A stretch of DNA of 64,000 nucleotides. Origin: Niebla homalea (lineage: Eukaryota; Ascomycota; Lecanoromycetes; Lecanorales; Ramalinaceae). Position numbers and translations under genes: made by a program. The stretch's first letter is position 1. Each line of letters opens with the position of its first letter. The DNA lies in NCBI GenBank assembly GCA_019925105.1, contig JAHGAU010000016.1, forward strand, positions 744,001 through 808,000. The letters are read 5' to 3'. Of the stretch, positions 12,437 through 26,266 are shown one piece after another. The notes below the pieces were generated by a model. That model saw nothing but the letters and a program-made list of their open reading frames with translations, ran no database searches and had not been told where the DNA came from.

Positions 12437-14474
12437 ATGCCTGATACGCAGAGTTTTGTTAGACCTCTTGATTATAGATGGAGGAAGTACATGAATGACC
12501 CTTTGGCAAATCGCTTCGATGGGTCTTTCGGAGCATTTGTAACTCAGCAGAGGCAAGTCACTTGATTTGGCATTGAGTCAATTCATATTCGGAGTTTCGT
12601 GTTTAGGAGTCATAATTGATCAAACACCCAGCATTGTCTATCCCCACCTGAGATCACTTGCCTTATTCCTCGAGCGGCGAGAGTCCACGGCATACGATTC
12701 GACACCGAGCAATAAATGCGATGTCATCATACTCGAGATTGACCACACGGATGCAATCCATAATGTAGTTCACATTCGGAATGTCTTAGATCTATACGAG
12801 CACATCAGCAGACGCCTCCCCAGAGCAGTCCGATCGAGACTTTTCCTCGTCGAGGATGTGAATCAGGCCACAGTGGAGGCGCTTGGAAGCGGCTTGAAGT
12901 GCCAGCCTGATGTCTTTCAAAGTCACTTGCAGAGCGTTGAAAGCCGTCCCCTTGCCGCTTACGTACCAGACAGCCCGAATGACGCAAATTGCATCCTCCG
13001 AGGATGTCCTACCATCAACACACTCAGGAAGCAAGACTATATTTCCATGCAATTTCGACGCTGCTCCGGTATGAGACAACGCCATCAGTACGACAAAGGG
13101 GTCATACGTCGCTCAGATCACAGTAGCGAGGACGCATTGCAGGAGTGCTTCTCGTGTGAGTACATGTCATATGGTGACTCACAAACGGTTCGAGCTCCTT
13201 TCACCCTCATTGCTGCATATCTTTGATTAACCAAAATGCCAGATTGGGATCTTCTTGTTTGATAAATGGGGGGGTAACAGTCCTGGTGACCAGGAATATG
13301 ACACTGCCTCTGATTTTAGCCGGCGCTACCGTAATCCTGGCACTGATGAGGGCCACGGAGACATGCATACAGCCATCAGGGGTCGCTCTTTACGCTCAAA
13401 ATTTCTGGATGAGGAGTCCGATATTGCATCTGAGTTCAGCCGGAGCTACCGTGATCCTGGCACTGATGAGGGCCACAGAAACATGCATACAGTCATCAGA
13501 GGCCGCTCGTTACGCTCACAATTTCTGGACGGATTACTACACTTGGCAACATCTGATTCGTCGATGCCAGTGACTACCGGCATAGCCCATGGCATGACTC
13601 TAGTGGGGCCTGTAGCAGACCCCCGCTACTTGATCCTCATAGCTATTTGTTCTATCATCTTTGAATGGCAAAGGCTATCGGATTCCTTTGCATATGTCAA
13701 CAAGCTGAGGCAGCAAAGTGGAGAGCTATCTGATGGTGATACAGCACTGCATCAAATGGAAAGACTAGGATTCTTGAGGGACAACGTCCAAATGCTAAAA
13801 CAAAGCCTTAAGATTGTCACAAACAACTCCAACTTCAGGAAACATACCAACAAGAATCCATTGACAAAATCGGAGGCTAATCAGAACAAATCAGTCGTCA
13901 CGAAACTCCAGGAAGCCAAAGATGCGCTGAATGATCTCATCACTCAACAAGAGGATCAAATCGAAACATGCAAGGAACGACTCACAGCAACAACGGCGCT
14001 TGCTGCTATCAAGGAAAGTCGAAAGGGTGTAGAACAGGCGGAGAGCGTTCGGTATGCCTACAATACAACACATCACATTCCTCGCCTGTTCTGACTTGAA
14101 TTTGCAGGGCTCTAACAACACTAGCCACATTCTACATCCCTCTGTCCTTCGTTTCAACCTTTTTCGGGATGAACATTGAGGGTCTCATCCAGGGCTCTGT
14201 ACAGCCATTGTGGCTTTACTTTGTCATCGCAGTACCCCTGACGTTGATCTCCCTTTCCATTGTGAACCAGTGGAACACGATTCACCAGGTCTATTCGAAG
14301 CGTAGACATTTGTGGAGGAACGCGAAGTCAGGCCTTCTTCGCGAGTATCTCTGGATCAGTGCGCCTTTAATCCGCATCTTCACCTGGATGAGCTCGTGCT
14401 TTAGGCCGGAACCTACCAGCGAGTGGCCGCATTGCCAACCGGAACCGAAAACATATTGTGGTTCTGGTCACTAG
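12437..14474 (+). CDS. CorA-like Mg2+ transporter family protein
   Basis: The C-terminus carries the CorA hallmark: a hydrophobic helix ending in TFFGMN (about 14,120-14,172), then a second membrane helix (LWLYFVIAVPLTLISLSIV). The N-terminal part (SRLFLVEDVNQATVEALG) has the layout of fungal CorA-like proteins, and a coiled-coil stretch (about 13,720-14,040) precedes the membrane pair. A 120-bp segment is tandemly duplicated in the middle. The last intron, 14,052-14,107, is well supported. The other joins are tentative: exons 12,437-12,552, 12,632-13,153, 13,281-14,051 and 14,108-14,474 give an open 591-aa model, with a GC-AG first intron (GCAAGT donor). Such proteins are often lineage-specific and their transport activity untested. 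It is the gene closest to the RIP block. Family 0.85 sure, 5' structure much less. Confidence 0.75.
13301..13540 (+). repeat. 120-bp in-frame tandem duplication in the CorA-like gene
   Basis: The units 13,301-13,420 and 13,421-13,540 are about 85-90% identical by eye and encode two copies of a 40-residue block (each containing GTDEGH and RGRSLRS). A short, weak third start may follow at 13,541. The unit length keeps the reading frame. Confidence 0.85.
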
Positions 14475-15307
14475 ATCTGGCCAAGTACGTCTCACCAGCA
14501 TCAAGCTTCCTTCATCCATGCGGCCTCGCAATGGCTGCCCTCTTTTTCCAAAATCAGCCAATCGCTCCAGCGTCCGCCTCTGATGTACGTAGATCAACCC
14601 TGATGAACTGAGAGCCGGTATGCCGCCCCACACTCTGCCCGCCTCTCCTCCAAACGACCCCACATAAAGGGATGTAGAAAACACTGGAGGCCAAAACTAC
14701 CTACGACGGACAGTCGTTCAAAAACCCTTTGGCATGCTTTACCCTCTCCCTTTACCGCGCATAACAAATAAACACGCAATTGCTCGACAATCCGTTCCAA
14801 CGTGCACGGAGTATGGTGAACTAACTTGGTCCCGCAGTCAGAACCGTAGCATCATAGCATCTACTGGCATGATTGATTTCAATTATAGGCATCTCTGCAA
14901 TCATGGTGCGCTACATGGGGGGGAATGAAATCCTGGAATTGTATCTTGGTGGTCCTGTTCGCGGGGCCTTGGCCAATGATGGACACTCGTGAGATGGATC
15001 GTATTTCATGACAACAGGGGCATCAAGCTCAAAGAAACCGAGTGCCCCTACCTGTACGCGTTATACACGCTGCCAACAGTGTCCTTACCCTTATAGAACC
15101 CCTCGGAGATGTGAGTTACATGCGACCAATGGTAAGTAATAGAGATGGTTCAAAAGGAGTCTCAAGGCGTCTACGATCTTTTGGCATACAGAAAGAAGCA
15201 GTGATTTTGACATCGGCCGCTACAACCCCTCTTCCTTCGCCTGCTGTGTGGAAAATGTACACTTGCTAGACCACTTCTCCTCCCCCTCCCCTACTCCCTA
15301 CTCACCT
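14475..15307. other. Intergenic, convergent 3' ends
   Basis: This lies between the 3' ends of the CorA-like gene and ATP2. Only short, unrelated frames occur. No RNA gene or repeat is seen. Confidence 0.5.
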
Positions 15308-17232
<1,925 letters not shown>

Positions 17233-17611
17233 CTTGAGATCTATGAGCTAAAGACAAATGAGAAGGGAGTGGAGAGGAGAGGATGGAAAGCCAATGGGAG
17301 GGTGAATGGTGAATGGGAGCTGCAATAATAAGGAAGAGCAGGAGGTTCAAGGCTTTGGAAGGTTCGTCCGCTTCAGAAGCAAAATCTCTTGGCAAAGGAG
17401 CTAGCAGAAATCCGCCCAAACCATATTTATCTCATCCAGCCAGCCAACCTCCAGAAAAAGCATTCAACCGAAAAGGAACCTCTATTTCACTTCCTTCACC
17501 ATGATCAATTGAAGCACAAATGCTGCTACCAGCTGTCGACTACCTTCCGTAGTATCCGTCCTCTTCTACTCGTTCTCATCAGCAGCAAGCAAGGCAAAAA
17601 CCTTTCCAGGC
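17233..17611. promoter_or_regulatory. Shared divergent promoter region ATP2 / COX subunit
   Basis: These 379 bp are all that separate the start codons of two oxidative-phosphorylation genes transcribed away from each other, so both promoters and both 5' leaders must lie here. The part next to the COX gene is rich in C and T, typical of leaders of highly expressed fungal genes. I could not assign any transcription-factor site with confidence. Confidence 0.6.
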
Positions 17612-18551
17612 ATGCTGCTGCGATCCCTTCCTCGAGCTGTCCCTGGCAGCTCCTCTACTACCCTCCGAAGTACCTCTATCCGCACCTCGCCTCTGAAAGC
17701 ACCCATCACACCGGCTGCATCGTCATGTATAGCAGACATACGGTCCCAGCAAACGCGTACTGTCGCCCAACACGCCATATCGAATCCCACCCTCGCAGAT
17801 ATTGAGAAGAGATGGGAACGCATGCCCCCTCAGGAACAGGCCGATCTGTGGATGGCATTGAGGGACCGCATGAAGAACGACTGGCATGAATTGACGGTAC
17901 AAGAGCGCAAGGCTGGTACGTTGGACCTCTCGAGTGACCATGGAGCCCTCCTACCCAAGTCATGCAAAAAGCCGCCGGTGGCTTGCCCGTCGTCAACACG
18001 AGCGCGCGTGAAGCATAAGGGGATGCCCCTGGATCCTCCTGTCTTGGAAGAAGAGCACTGGCATCATCGGAACGCCCGAAGAACTCTGCTAACCCATCCC
18101 CCCTTTTTTCCCCAGCATACTGGATCGCCTTCGGCCCGCACGGCCCCCGTGCCCTTCCCCCTCCGGATGAGACCTTCAAGATCGTCCGCGCCACCCTCAT
18201 CGGCGTCGGCATCTCCTTTGTCATCTTCCTCGCCATCCGATCGCAAGCCCGCCCGCCACCCAAGACCATGAACGCGCAGTATCAGCAGATGACGAATGAG
18301 TATCTCAAGGTGCGTCACTTCTCGCCCTCCACGTGGCTTTCCCTTCCCTGTGATGCCTGGGGCATCTTTTCCTTGCTACAATGTGAGGTTTTGGCGAGTC
18401 GTGGGGATGATGCTGACTCTGACTCGACCCGGACTTCTAGAACCAAAACACAGAACCAATTACAGGGATATCGTCCGAGGGGTACAGCGGCAAGGGAATG
18501 GTGCAGAGCAAGCCGAGGAAGGGCGGGATACCGTCGGATGATGACGAGTGA
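17612..18551 (+). CDS. Cytochrome c oxidase subunit IV/V (Cox5/COX4 family), mitochondrial
   Basis: This is a nuclear-encoded inner-membrane subunit of complex IV. Three exons (17,612-17,915, 18,116-18,309, 18,441-18,551) join to 202 aa. The order is an N-terminal Arg/Ser/Thr-rich presequence; a matrix segment with NPTLADIEKRWERMPPQEQADLW and TVQERKAAYWIAFGPHG; one membrane helix (ATLIGVGISFVIFLAIR); then an intermembrane-space tail with TMNAQYQQMTNEYLK and a GYSGKGMVQS-like segment. This is the order seen in yeast Cox5 and mammalian COX4. Intron 1 ends with a classic TGCTAAC branch and CCCCAG acceptor. Its divergent neighbour is ATP2, which suggests co-regulation of respiration genes (inference). 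Confidence 0.93.
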
Positions 18552-19181
18552 ATTTGTTTTCAAGAAAGCTTTGTGTGCTTGTACGCTAGACATTCAGATA
18601 TCGCAAAAGCTGATGATCCTCGCGAGTCCGAGGCAATGCTGTCACATAGTAAACAGGACTGTCCTCTTCATTCTCGGACGTAGCCCTGATGCGTTTGGGC
18701 TTGTCCTAACTTGTTGTTTGGGAATTGCAGCTGAGCTAGCCATTCTCTACGAGGTTTTACTATACTACCAATGATGGTTTGGCAAGATCTTCGAAAGGAG
18801 CGATAGATTTTCAAAACTCGTTTCGCATTGACTCCAGAATAGGGGTATCGACCTCTTACGCCACGCTAAACCATACATCATTCATCACTGTACCACATTT
18901 TGAACGAATCAATAAATGACATCGACTGCCCAGGCTAATACGCCTGGTCTTGAGCTCATTGTAGATGGCCACATCGAGGTTAAGCTTCATCCTTTTCGTT
19001 TCGGGATTGGACAGGACCCTTTTCCATGTGCTCCACACCTATTCCAACGATCCGGTTAGTGGCAATTGTTCATCACTTGTTTCTGTGCAGATTTGGAGCA
19101 AGTCACACTCACCTGGCTCGAAATATGTCTTCAACGCTCCAGATACTCCATGATCCGACCTTGAATCTTTGCCGGCAACTA
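18552..19181. other. Intergenic, convergent 3' ends
   Basis: This separates the COX subunit gene and the DUF2358-like gene, which end towards each other. Only short incidental frames occur and no RNA gene is seen. Confidence 0.5.
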
Positions 19182-20191
19182 TCAGCACGGCCATTGCGCT
19201 TTGCTTTGCCCGATGGTGGCGGCTTTGCTAAGCTGCTGATAGTGTTGAACGTGGCTGAACGCTGGCTGCGGCTCCTTCTTTCGGCCGTGGACCTGTCCCA
19301 GCAACCAATCGGTGATGCTGACGACCCTGCTGGTACGCTCCCAATGGCGATCTTCTTCTGCGTGCTCAATCGTGTGCGTCAGGATCCGTCCTTCCTCGTC
19401 GAATTCGAAGATGAAGAGACCGCAGAACTCTTGTCGATCTGTGCTGGAGGAAGATTGCATTTCCGTGGCTGGAATGCCTGGATTGTCGCCACTCTTGCTC
19501 CGGTTCAGCCGGTGCATGGTCTCACTCTGACCCTTGCCAAGCGTTTTCCATCGCACGATTAAACTTTCGTTGCTGGTTGATGCGTTGCGTTTCGAATGTG
19601 GTGAGAATGTGGCGTTTTGGACGATTCGCTCGCTCAGAATAGTTAATTTAACGTTTCCGAGGATCGGTATGGTTCCCCAGGCCACTGGAGACGTCCACAG
19701 AGCTGCGTGATACGCGATCCGACCAGAAACAGTCGGTAGATGCGGATGTGTGGACGGGAAAAGATGAAGACTGATGTGCGGCGAAAGTATTTCTTGCGGT
19801 AATGGTGACACGAGAATGGACGGTAGACGTGATTGCAGAGTGCGAAGAGCTGTGCCGATCTGAGCACGAAGAAATCGCTTTGCAGGGACGAAAATTGGGC
19901 AGACTCACTCTTCCCTAGCTTTAGTTTGCGTTCATCACGCGGAGGTGGCGGCTCCATTGGCCGTTTTCCAGATTCGGCCGTTTGGCGAACCGGACTCGAG
20001 GGCGTAAACCATACATCCGAGAGCGTCTCACGATCGGGACGCACAGAAGCAAGGCTGCGAGACAGCAGTGGATGTCTTTCCCAGCACTTTATTGTAGAAG
20101 GAAATAAGGGGCAAACATATTTTATACTGCAGGAAGACCTCACACTCGGCCTGGCGCGTTGTGATATAAGAGTACGCACTACTGACCGCAT
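19182..20191 (-). CDS. DUF2358-like protein, possibly mitochondrial
   Basis: Two exons with an intron at 19,850-19,908. The core reads LPQEILSPHISLHLFPSTHPHLPTVSG, RIAYHAALW, NVKLTILSERIV, LIVRWKTLGK and FCGLFIFEFDEEGRILTHTIEHAE. This alternation of aromatic strands, an internal RW-K-T-G motif and a closing H-T-I-E motif matches my memory of DUF2358 proteins (human C6orf136 group), an NTF2-like fold of unknown role. Two starts are possible: ATG at 20,191 gives 316 aa with an Arg-rich, presequence-like N-terminus, while ATG at 19,957 gives 238 aa (MEPPPPRDERK). I cannot decide between them. Family assignment is from memory, about even odds. Confidence 0.6.
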
Positions 20192-20646
20192 CTGAGGTAT
20201 TCTACAATTCCAAGTTTTTCTTACGACTCACGGATAGAATAAGTAAGGCGAATGTCCCATTTCTCGATGTTATATGTTAAAGATGGTATGGAAGACGGGC
20301 AATGCGAAGATGGCAATATCACGTGACTTTGTAAATAACGAAATAACCGTCCACATATCCTGTTAGCGTCGTTACAGTATAGAGTTGGATGGGATGAATA
20401 GCTCAACGCATGAAAAGGGACTCACGATGTCGATATGGATTTCACCTTACGGAGCAATCGCGCTCGAGCGTTGCATGTATGTTTTCATCTTGCCCTTACT
20501 CATCTTCTGTTGCGAGGAGCCTCATGGAATGCTATGAACGCCATTCGAAAACACTAGCCCGAGCACGATTGGGTCAAGACAAGCTCGTTTCGAGACTATC
20601 AAGATTGTCTTCTTCAACGCCAGATACCTGCCATCTCTTTCTTTCT
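20192..20646. other. Intergenic
   Basis: The stretch lies between the DUF2358-like gene start and the 3' end of the Rab11 gene, both on the minus strand, so it holds the promoter of the former. No other feature is seen. Confidence 0.5.
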
Positions 20647-21522
<876 letters not shown>

Positions 21523-22670
21523 TTTGGCAATATGTGATCGGAGCGCTTGAAGTAGGCGTTATCAAAACGGGAGGTCTGAGTCCTTTCGATAAAACCTTGA
21601 AGTACTCCGCGCTCGCTTGACTCGCCGGTGCTTACTTTGCAATTTGTGATAATATTTTGTTGTGAACTTTGCTGGCATGAGTATCTGAACGAGGGTGCCT
21701 ATCAAAGGCTGGGCCGACCGCTTCGAGCTAGGGAAATTTAGACGCGAACCGTTGCCTGCAAAGCCGCGTTTTGTAACATCTGGAAATAACTAGTGCCTGC
21801 CACTTTCGTAACTGAGTTTCTGCGCAATATGCATTTGAGATCGCCGCCTAGGGGCTATCTCAATCTTCTGCAATAATATCATTTACGGAATTTGAATAGT
21901 CCTATCCCATTGCATAGCTTTATAACTACAGATGGTCAGGGACATGAACCTCTGTCCCAATAGTCTCCAAGAAAATGGCAAGAATTTACAGTTGGGCTTG
22001 TTCCTGTCCACTGGATACTAATTGAGTATCGTCCGCAGCGGAAGGAAAGGAAAGACAGGGCGAATTCGATATGATTCAGCTTCCACCGGCAAAATAACAA
22101 GAGCGAGAAGATATCTCACTGTCTGTTCCACGTTTCTGCTTTGAGATGCAGGGATTTTCATGGCGAGCGAAGAGGCTGATGATATTAATTATAAATGTCA
22201 TCATGCCATTTATCTTTGCAGATGGAAGCTTCAAAGTTTAGACGCTTCAGCCACACCCGCCTGTCGCTAGCGCCTGGTCCCGTGGAAGCCTTGCCTGACA
22301 TATACAGTATGCAATAATATATCCCATTCTCGCACCATCCGGAGATTACATGGGTGATCTTGATTCAATACTGGTGTTGGCTTCGACTGGTAAAACAAGA
22401 TCATCTGTCAATGAAATATCGTACAATACGGAGCAAAGGGATTCGCATTCTCTAGGTTGATGAATCAATATAAGTGAATGACAAAGGAATCGCCATTGGG
22501 TATCAATTCCCGAGGCCCGACCCAAAAGAATTATCTCCCATGATTCACTCCCCAGAACACATTCGGTAGCTCAACTTGGATCTGGGACGTCCGCTGTGAG
22601 CTGCTTGAGCTCTCGCATTGCTCTATGATCCCAAGAAAAACCAAAGCCACTGCTATGGGCTTACCGCATA
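21523..22670. promoter_or_regulatory. Divergent intergenic region, 1.1 kb
   Basis: This is the upstream region of both the Rab11 gene and the 725-aa gene. No open frame of note, repeat or RNA gene is visible, and no binding site can be named. Confidence 0.45.
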
Positions 22671-24970
22671 ATGGCAGACCCTCACAGCATGACTGACGAT
22701 CTCAATGCGCGCTTGGATACCCTGTCCAAAACTATACTGCCATCCACACCATACATACAGCGTATTAGACAGTCCGCTGACCGTCCCGTCCAACAAAGAC
22801 CCAACCGGTCAGAATTTTGGAATAAAGGGACCCCTTTCAGCAGGCAAGAGCATGACCTCCAATACCTTACTTTCCGAAAGGACATGGATGGGCTTCTCGA
22901 ATTCTTAGGATCTTGGGATGATGGCAATGGAGCTATTGCGCTTGAAGCGCCCAGACCTACTCCGTCAAGCACTATTGGGACACCTCAGTCAGGCCCCGCG
23001 AAGAAGATCACTTTGGCGGAGTACAAGGCCAGGAAGATGAATAAAGGCCTTGAGAAGAATGCTACGCCGGTAATTTGCATTCCTAGATGATTGAGCTTAG
23101 TCCAGGAGCGAGTGGCAGGACAGATGCTAATTCTACATCTCACAGAAGGCTCTCGACACTGCCAATGCAGGCACTGAAACTGGCAATGGGCAGACTACCA
23201 ACGGCAACCAAGCGTAAGCTCTTTTTTGGACTATGCATGAGCCCATCTGACAGCCACAGTGTTGCATCCCGACCACATTCTTCACCTTCTCCCGCAGCGC
23301 CTTTAGCAAAAAAGACCCCGCCGACAATATCTCAGACGTCAGCAAAACAACCCCTTTCCGTTGATGATGGAGAGCAAACCAAGCCTCAAAAGCCAAGCGA
23401 TGCACAAACTGCACCAGAACCAGAAGAGGCGAGCAAGGCTTCGACGCAAGCGTCCGAGACAGTCCAAAGAGACAAAATTAAGATCGCGCCTGCGTCCACT
23501 GTCAAAGAGGTCAACAAAAGCTCTCCCTTACCCCCGATGCTCTCTCCCACGCTCCCCAGCATCCCTTCGCACCAACTTCCACCTCTCTTATCCAACAGGT
23601 TCGCACCTGAGATTGAAGCCGCCATCCAGAGAGCTCGCTCTCATCGCCCCTCAGGCGCGAGTGACCAAGCCCCGATCAATGGAGCCTCAGGGCAGATCGT
23701 ACCAAGGAAACGGCCCTATACAGGCACAGCAGTGACATCTACGAAGAACACATCCGGTCCAGCGAACACGAAGTCCAATCCTATCGCCTCGGTGTCTGTA
23801 AATCATGACCATTCAGCTGAGGAGGCCGGACGGAAGACGTTGGTGGTCAAGTTGAAGATTAGAAAGAGGTTTCGATCAAATCTTTCGCAATACCTACGAT
23901 TGAAGCCGTCTCCAAACAAAGCCTCCTATGGGGACTGGGACAGCAGAAAGAGGGGCAGTGAGCAACAAAGAAATCCAGATGACTCCGATGGCTCAAGGAA
24001 ACGTCGTCGCAGCTCGAGCCCTGCTGTCCCAGCCAATACCGCTGCGAAAAGACCACCTACCAAACCGCCTACGTCTCATCCGACACCAGCACCAAAGAAC
24101 AATCCCGGGCCTGCGCTAGAGCGCACGCCTAGTCAATCAATGAAGCGCGTTGTATCGTACCAGGGCTCTATCACGACGCCGCAAGCGCCGACGAGGCAGC
24201 CAACACCAAGCAGCAATAGCAAGGAAAGCCCAGAGAAGCAGCACCTGGGTGGAGACTGGAATGCAGAATCCAACAGAATCATCAGCACCGCCCGAGAGCT
24301 GAAGTATGACAGGGATCGTTACGTGAAACAGCCAGACTGCTCCGAAGCAGACTTGCGACGTAGTCTGGTAGTTGGCACTGAATCGATCATAGCTTTCTTG
24401 CTTGGCTTTGCTGTTGTAGATGAGCCTCTTGTACGGCGAGGGCAGACGGGCAATATTGTCCGATGGAAGAGCATTCTTCCCTTTCTTACGATATTATCCG
24501 GGGCCGCCAAGCCTTACGGACACCTGAGTGGAATACTACATCAATTGGAGGGAGTGATTCGTGACACGATTTACGAAATGGAATCTGGAGACCTGGCAAA
24601 TATACTTCGAGAGTATGAACGAAGTGATACGCAAGACCACCAGGCTATACTTCAGAAGCAGCAGAAATTCTGCAAGGAGTTGTACGAGAATCAGACTATG
24701 GCGCTCGACGCTTGGCGCAAGGGTCAGGCATCGCTCTGGATCGGGGATCTTAAAGAGCATTTCCCAGACACGTGGAAAGCAGCACGAAAAACTCCAAGCC
24801 TGGGAAAGGGAAGGGAGCCCGTAATTCTAAGAGACTATGCCACGAACGGGTTCGCTTTACCGATGGGCAACCTGACAAGCAGTCTTGAGGCCGTTAATGC
24901 GACGATGAGTCTCCTTTCGGAATTATGCCTGAAAGAGAAGATCACCTGGAAACCGAAATTGATCTTGTGA
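22671..24970 (+). CDS. Disordered protein with helical C-terminal domain (possible AF4/FMR2-like elongation factor)
   Basis: Three exons (22,671-23,069, 23,146-23,213, 23,260-24,970) join to 725 aa. The N-terminal 130 residues include EFWNKGTPFSRQEHDLQYLTF and a KKITLAEYKARK motif. Residues about 150-485 are low-complexity Pro/Ser/Lys with basic clusters (RKRRRSSS) that look like nuclear localisation signals. The last 230 residues are predicted helical from composition: SNRIISTARELKYDRDRYV followed by RSLVVGTESIIAFLLGFAV. That pair resembles the C-terminal homology domain of AF4/FMR2 proteins (ARxLKHxAD then a hydrophobic IxFIxxG helix), and fission yeast has an AFF4-like ELL-binding protein. 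This is a hypothesis from pattern memory only. Confidence 0.8.
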
Positions 24971-26266
24971 GCAAGTAATAGAGAAGAATCTCTGAATCTA
25001 CGCCATCATGAGGATTTCCGATTTACGAATGACCGTCTGAAATGGGTGTGAAGCAGACGCAATGATTATGCATAGCGCGGGAATTGTCGAGAAGTCTCGT
25101 TTAGATAACCCGGTCTCATAGCAGGCCAAGCGAATGATATTGATTTGAAACTCTTCAACTGCAGCCTTTCTCTGCATAGACATGAAGCTCTATTTGATAT
25201 TGATATGCTTACGGAGTAGCCATTTCCGACTGCAAGTCAGGATTGATCATCCCATGTGACGCTATAATTGTCTGTAGGAAGACGACATGTCGCGCTTTTC
25301 AGACATCGCTGCTCCTCACTCTATCATGATCATTATTATTTACGATCCCTATCCTGAGACGACGTCTTGACGAAGATCACGCTATGTCTGATTTCTACAG
25401 GGTGATGGATGGATTACTCCACCATAGCTTCCTCACCTAGAAGTCACTAGCCCCATCGATTCATACGCACCAATCCGCAACTCCGTATCCCAGCATGATC
25501 GACAGCCACCCCACAAAGATGCAGATGTTTCGCTTCGGACACGGCTGGACATTGCTAATGATTATGCATGGATATCCGGAGACGGCATAATCTCATCCAA
25601 GCAGTCCTCTCCATTTCTTCGCGATCTGCTACGCCATATGATTATGATGGTCTCAAGGTCGACGCTGTATGACATCAAGTTGTGTTACTCCAAGGTTAGA
25701 GATTTGGTTCTATTTAGTAACCTGCTGCTTTGCCCTCCGACGTGCCGTGTCTTATGCATGCAAATGATGAAACATGAGGCAATAATCGTTCGATCGTGCG
25801 CCTCGAGGCAGCATGTACTACTATTGGCGAGAGTCTGGGGAGAAGGACCCCACACTGTTGCCATGAAGCGGGAGTACCATGCAGCAGCAGCCAAGCCACG
25901 CAGACTGGGGACCTGCTGGACCTTGTGCCTGGTCAAAGCACACGTGCTTCGTTTGAGTTGTGCCACATGCCTGCTGCTATCGTATGCAGAGTCGCCTAGG
26001 CTGTCTTGCTAACACACCCTGTTTGGTTCATGGAAGGTTGAGATCAGGAGGATGTCGCTTGCGAATTTATTTCTTAAAGTGAAAGAGGCGTCCCTGCCAT
26101 GCTATTATGCGACAAATCCCCGTCGTTGAAAGATCGCGCTTCTTGGGTTATGTCTCCTTCCTAAGCTCTTGCGCCTCCCGACCACTCTCGTTGATTATTT
26201 GAGCAACGGCCTTCAGTTCGCCATACCGCAGCTTTGACCAGGAAGAGACCAAGGCCTTCCACCGCT
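24971..26266. other. Intergenic, 1.3 kb
   Basis: I see no supported gene. A 124-codon plus-strand frame at 25,638-26,012 lacks domain-like content and has competing frames on the other strand. The last few hundred bases are presumably the promoter of the rhodopsin-domain gene. Confidence 0.5.
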
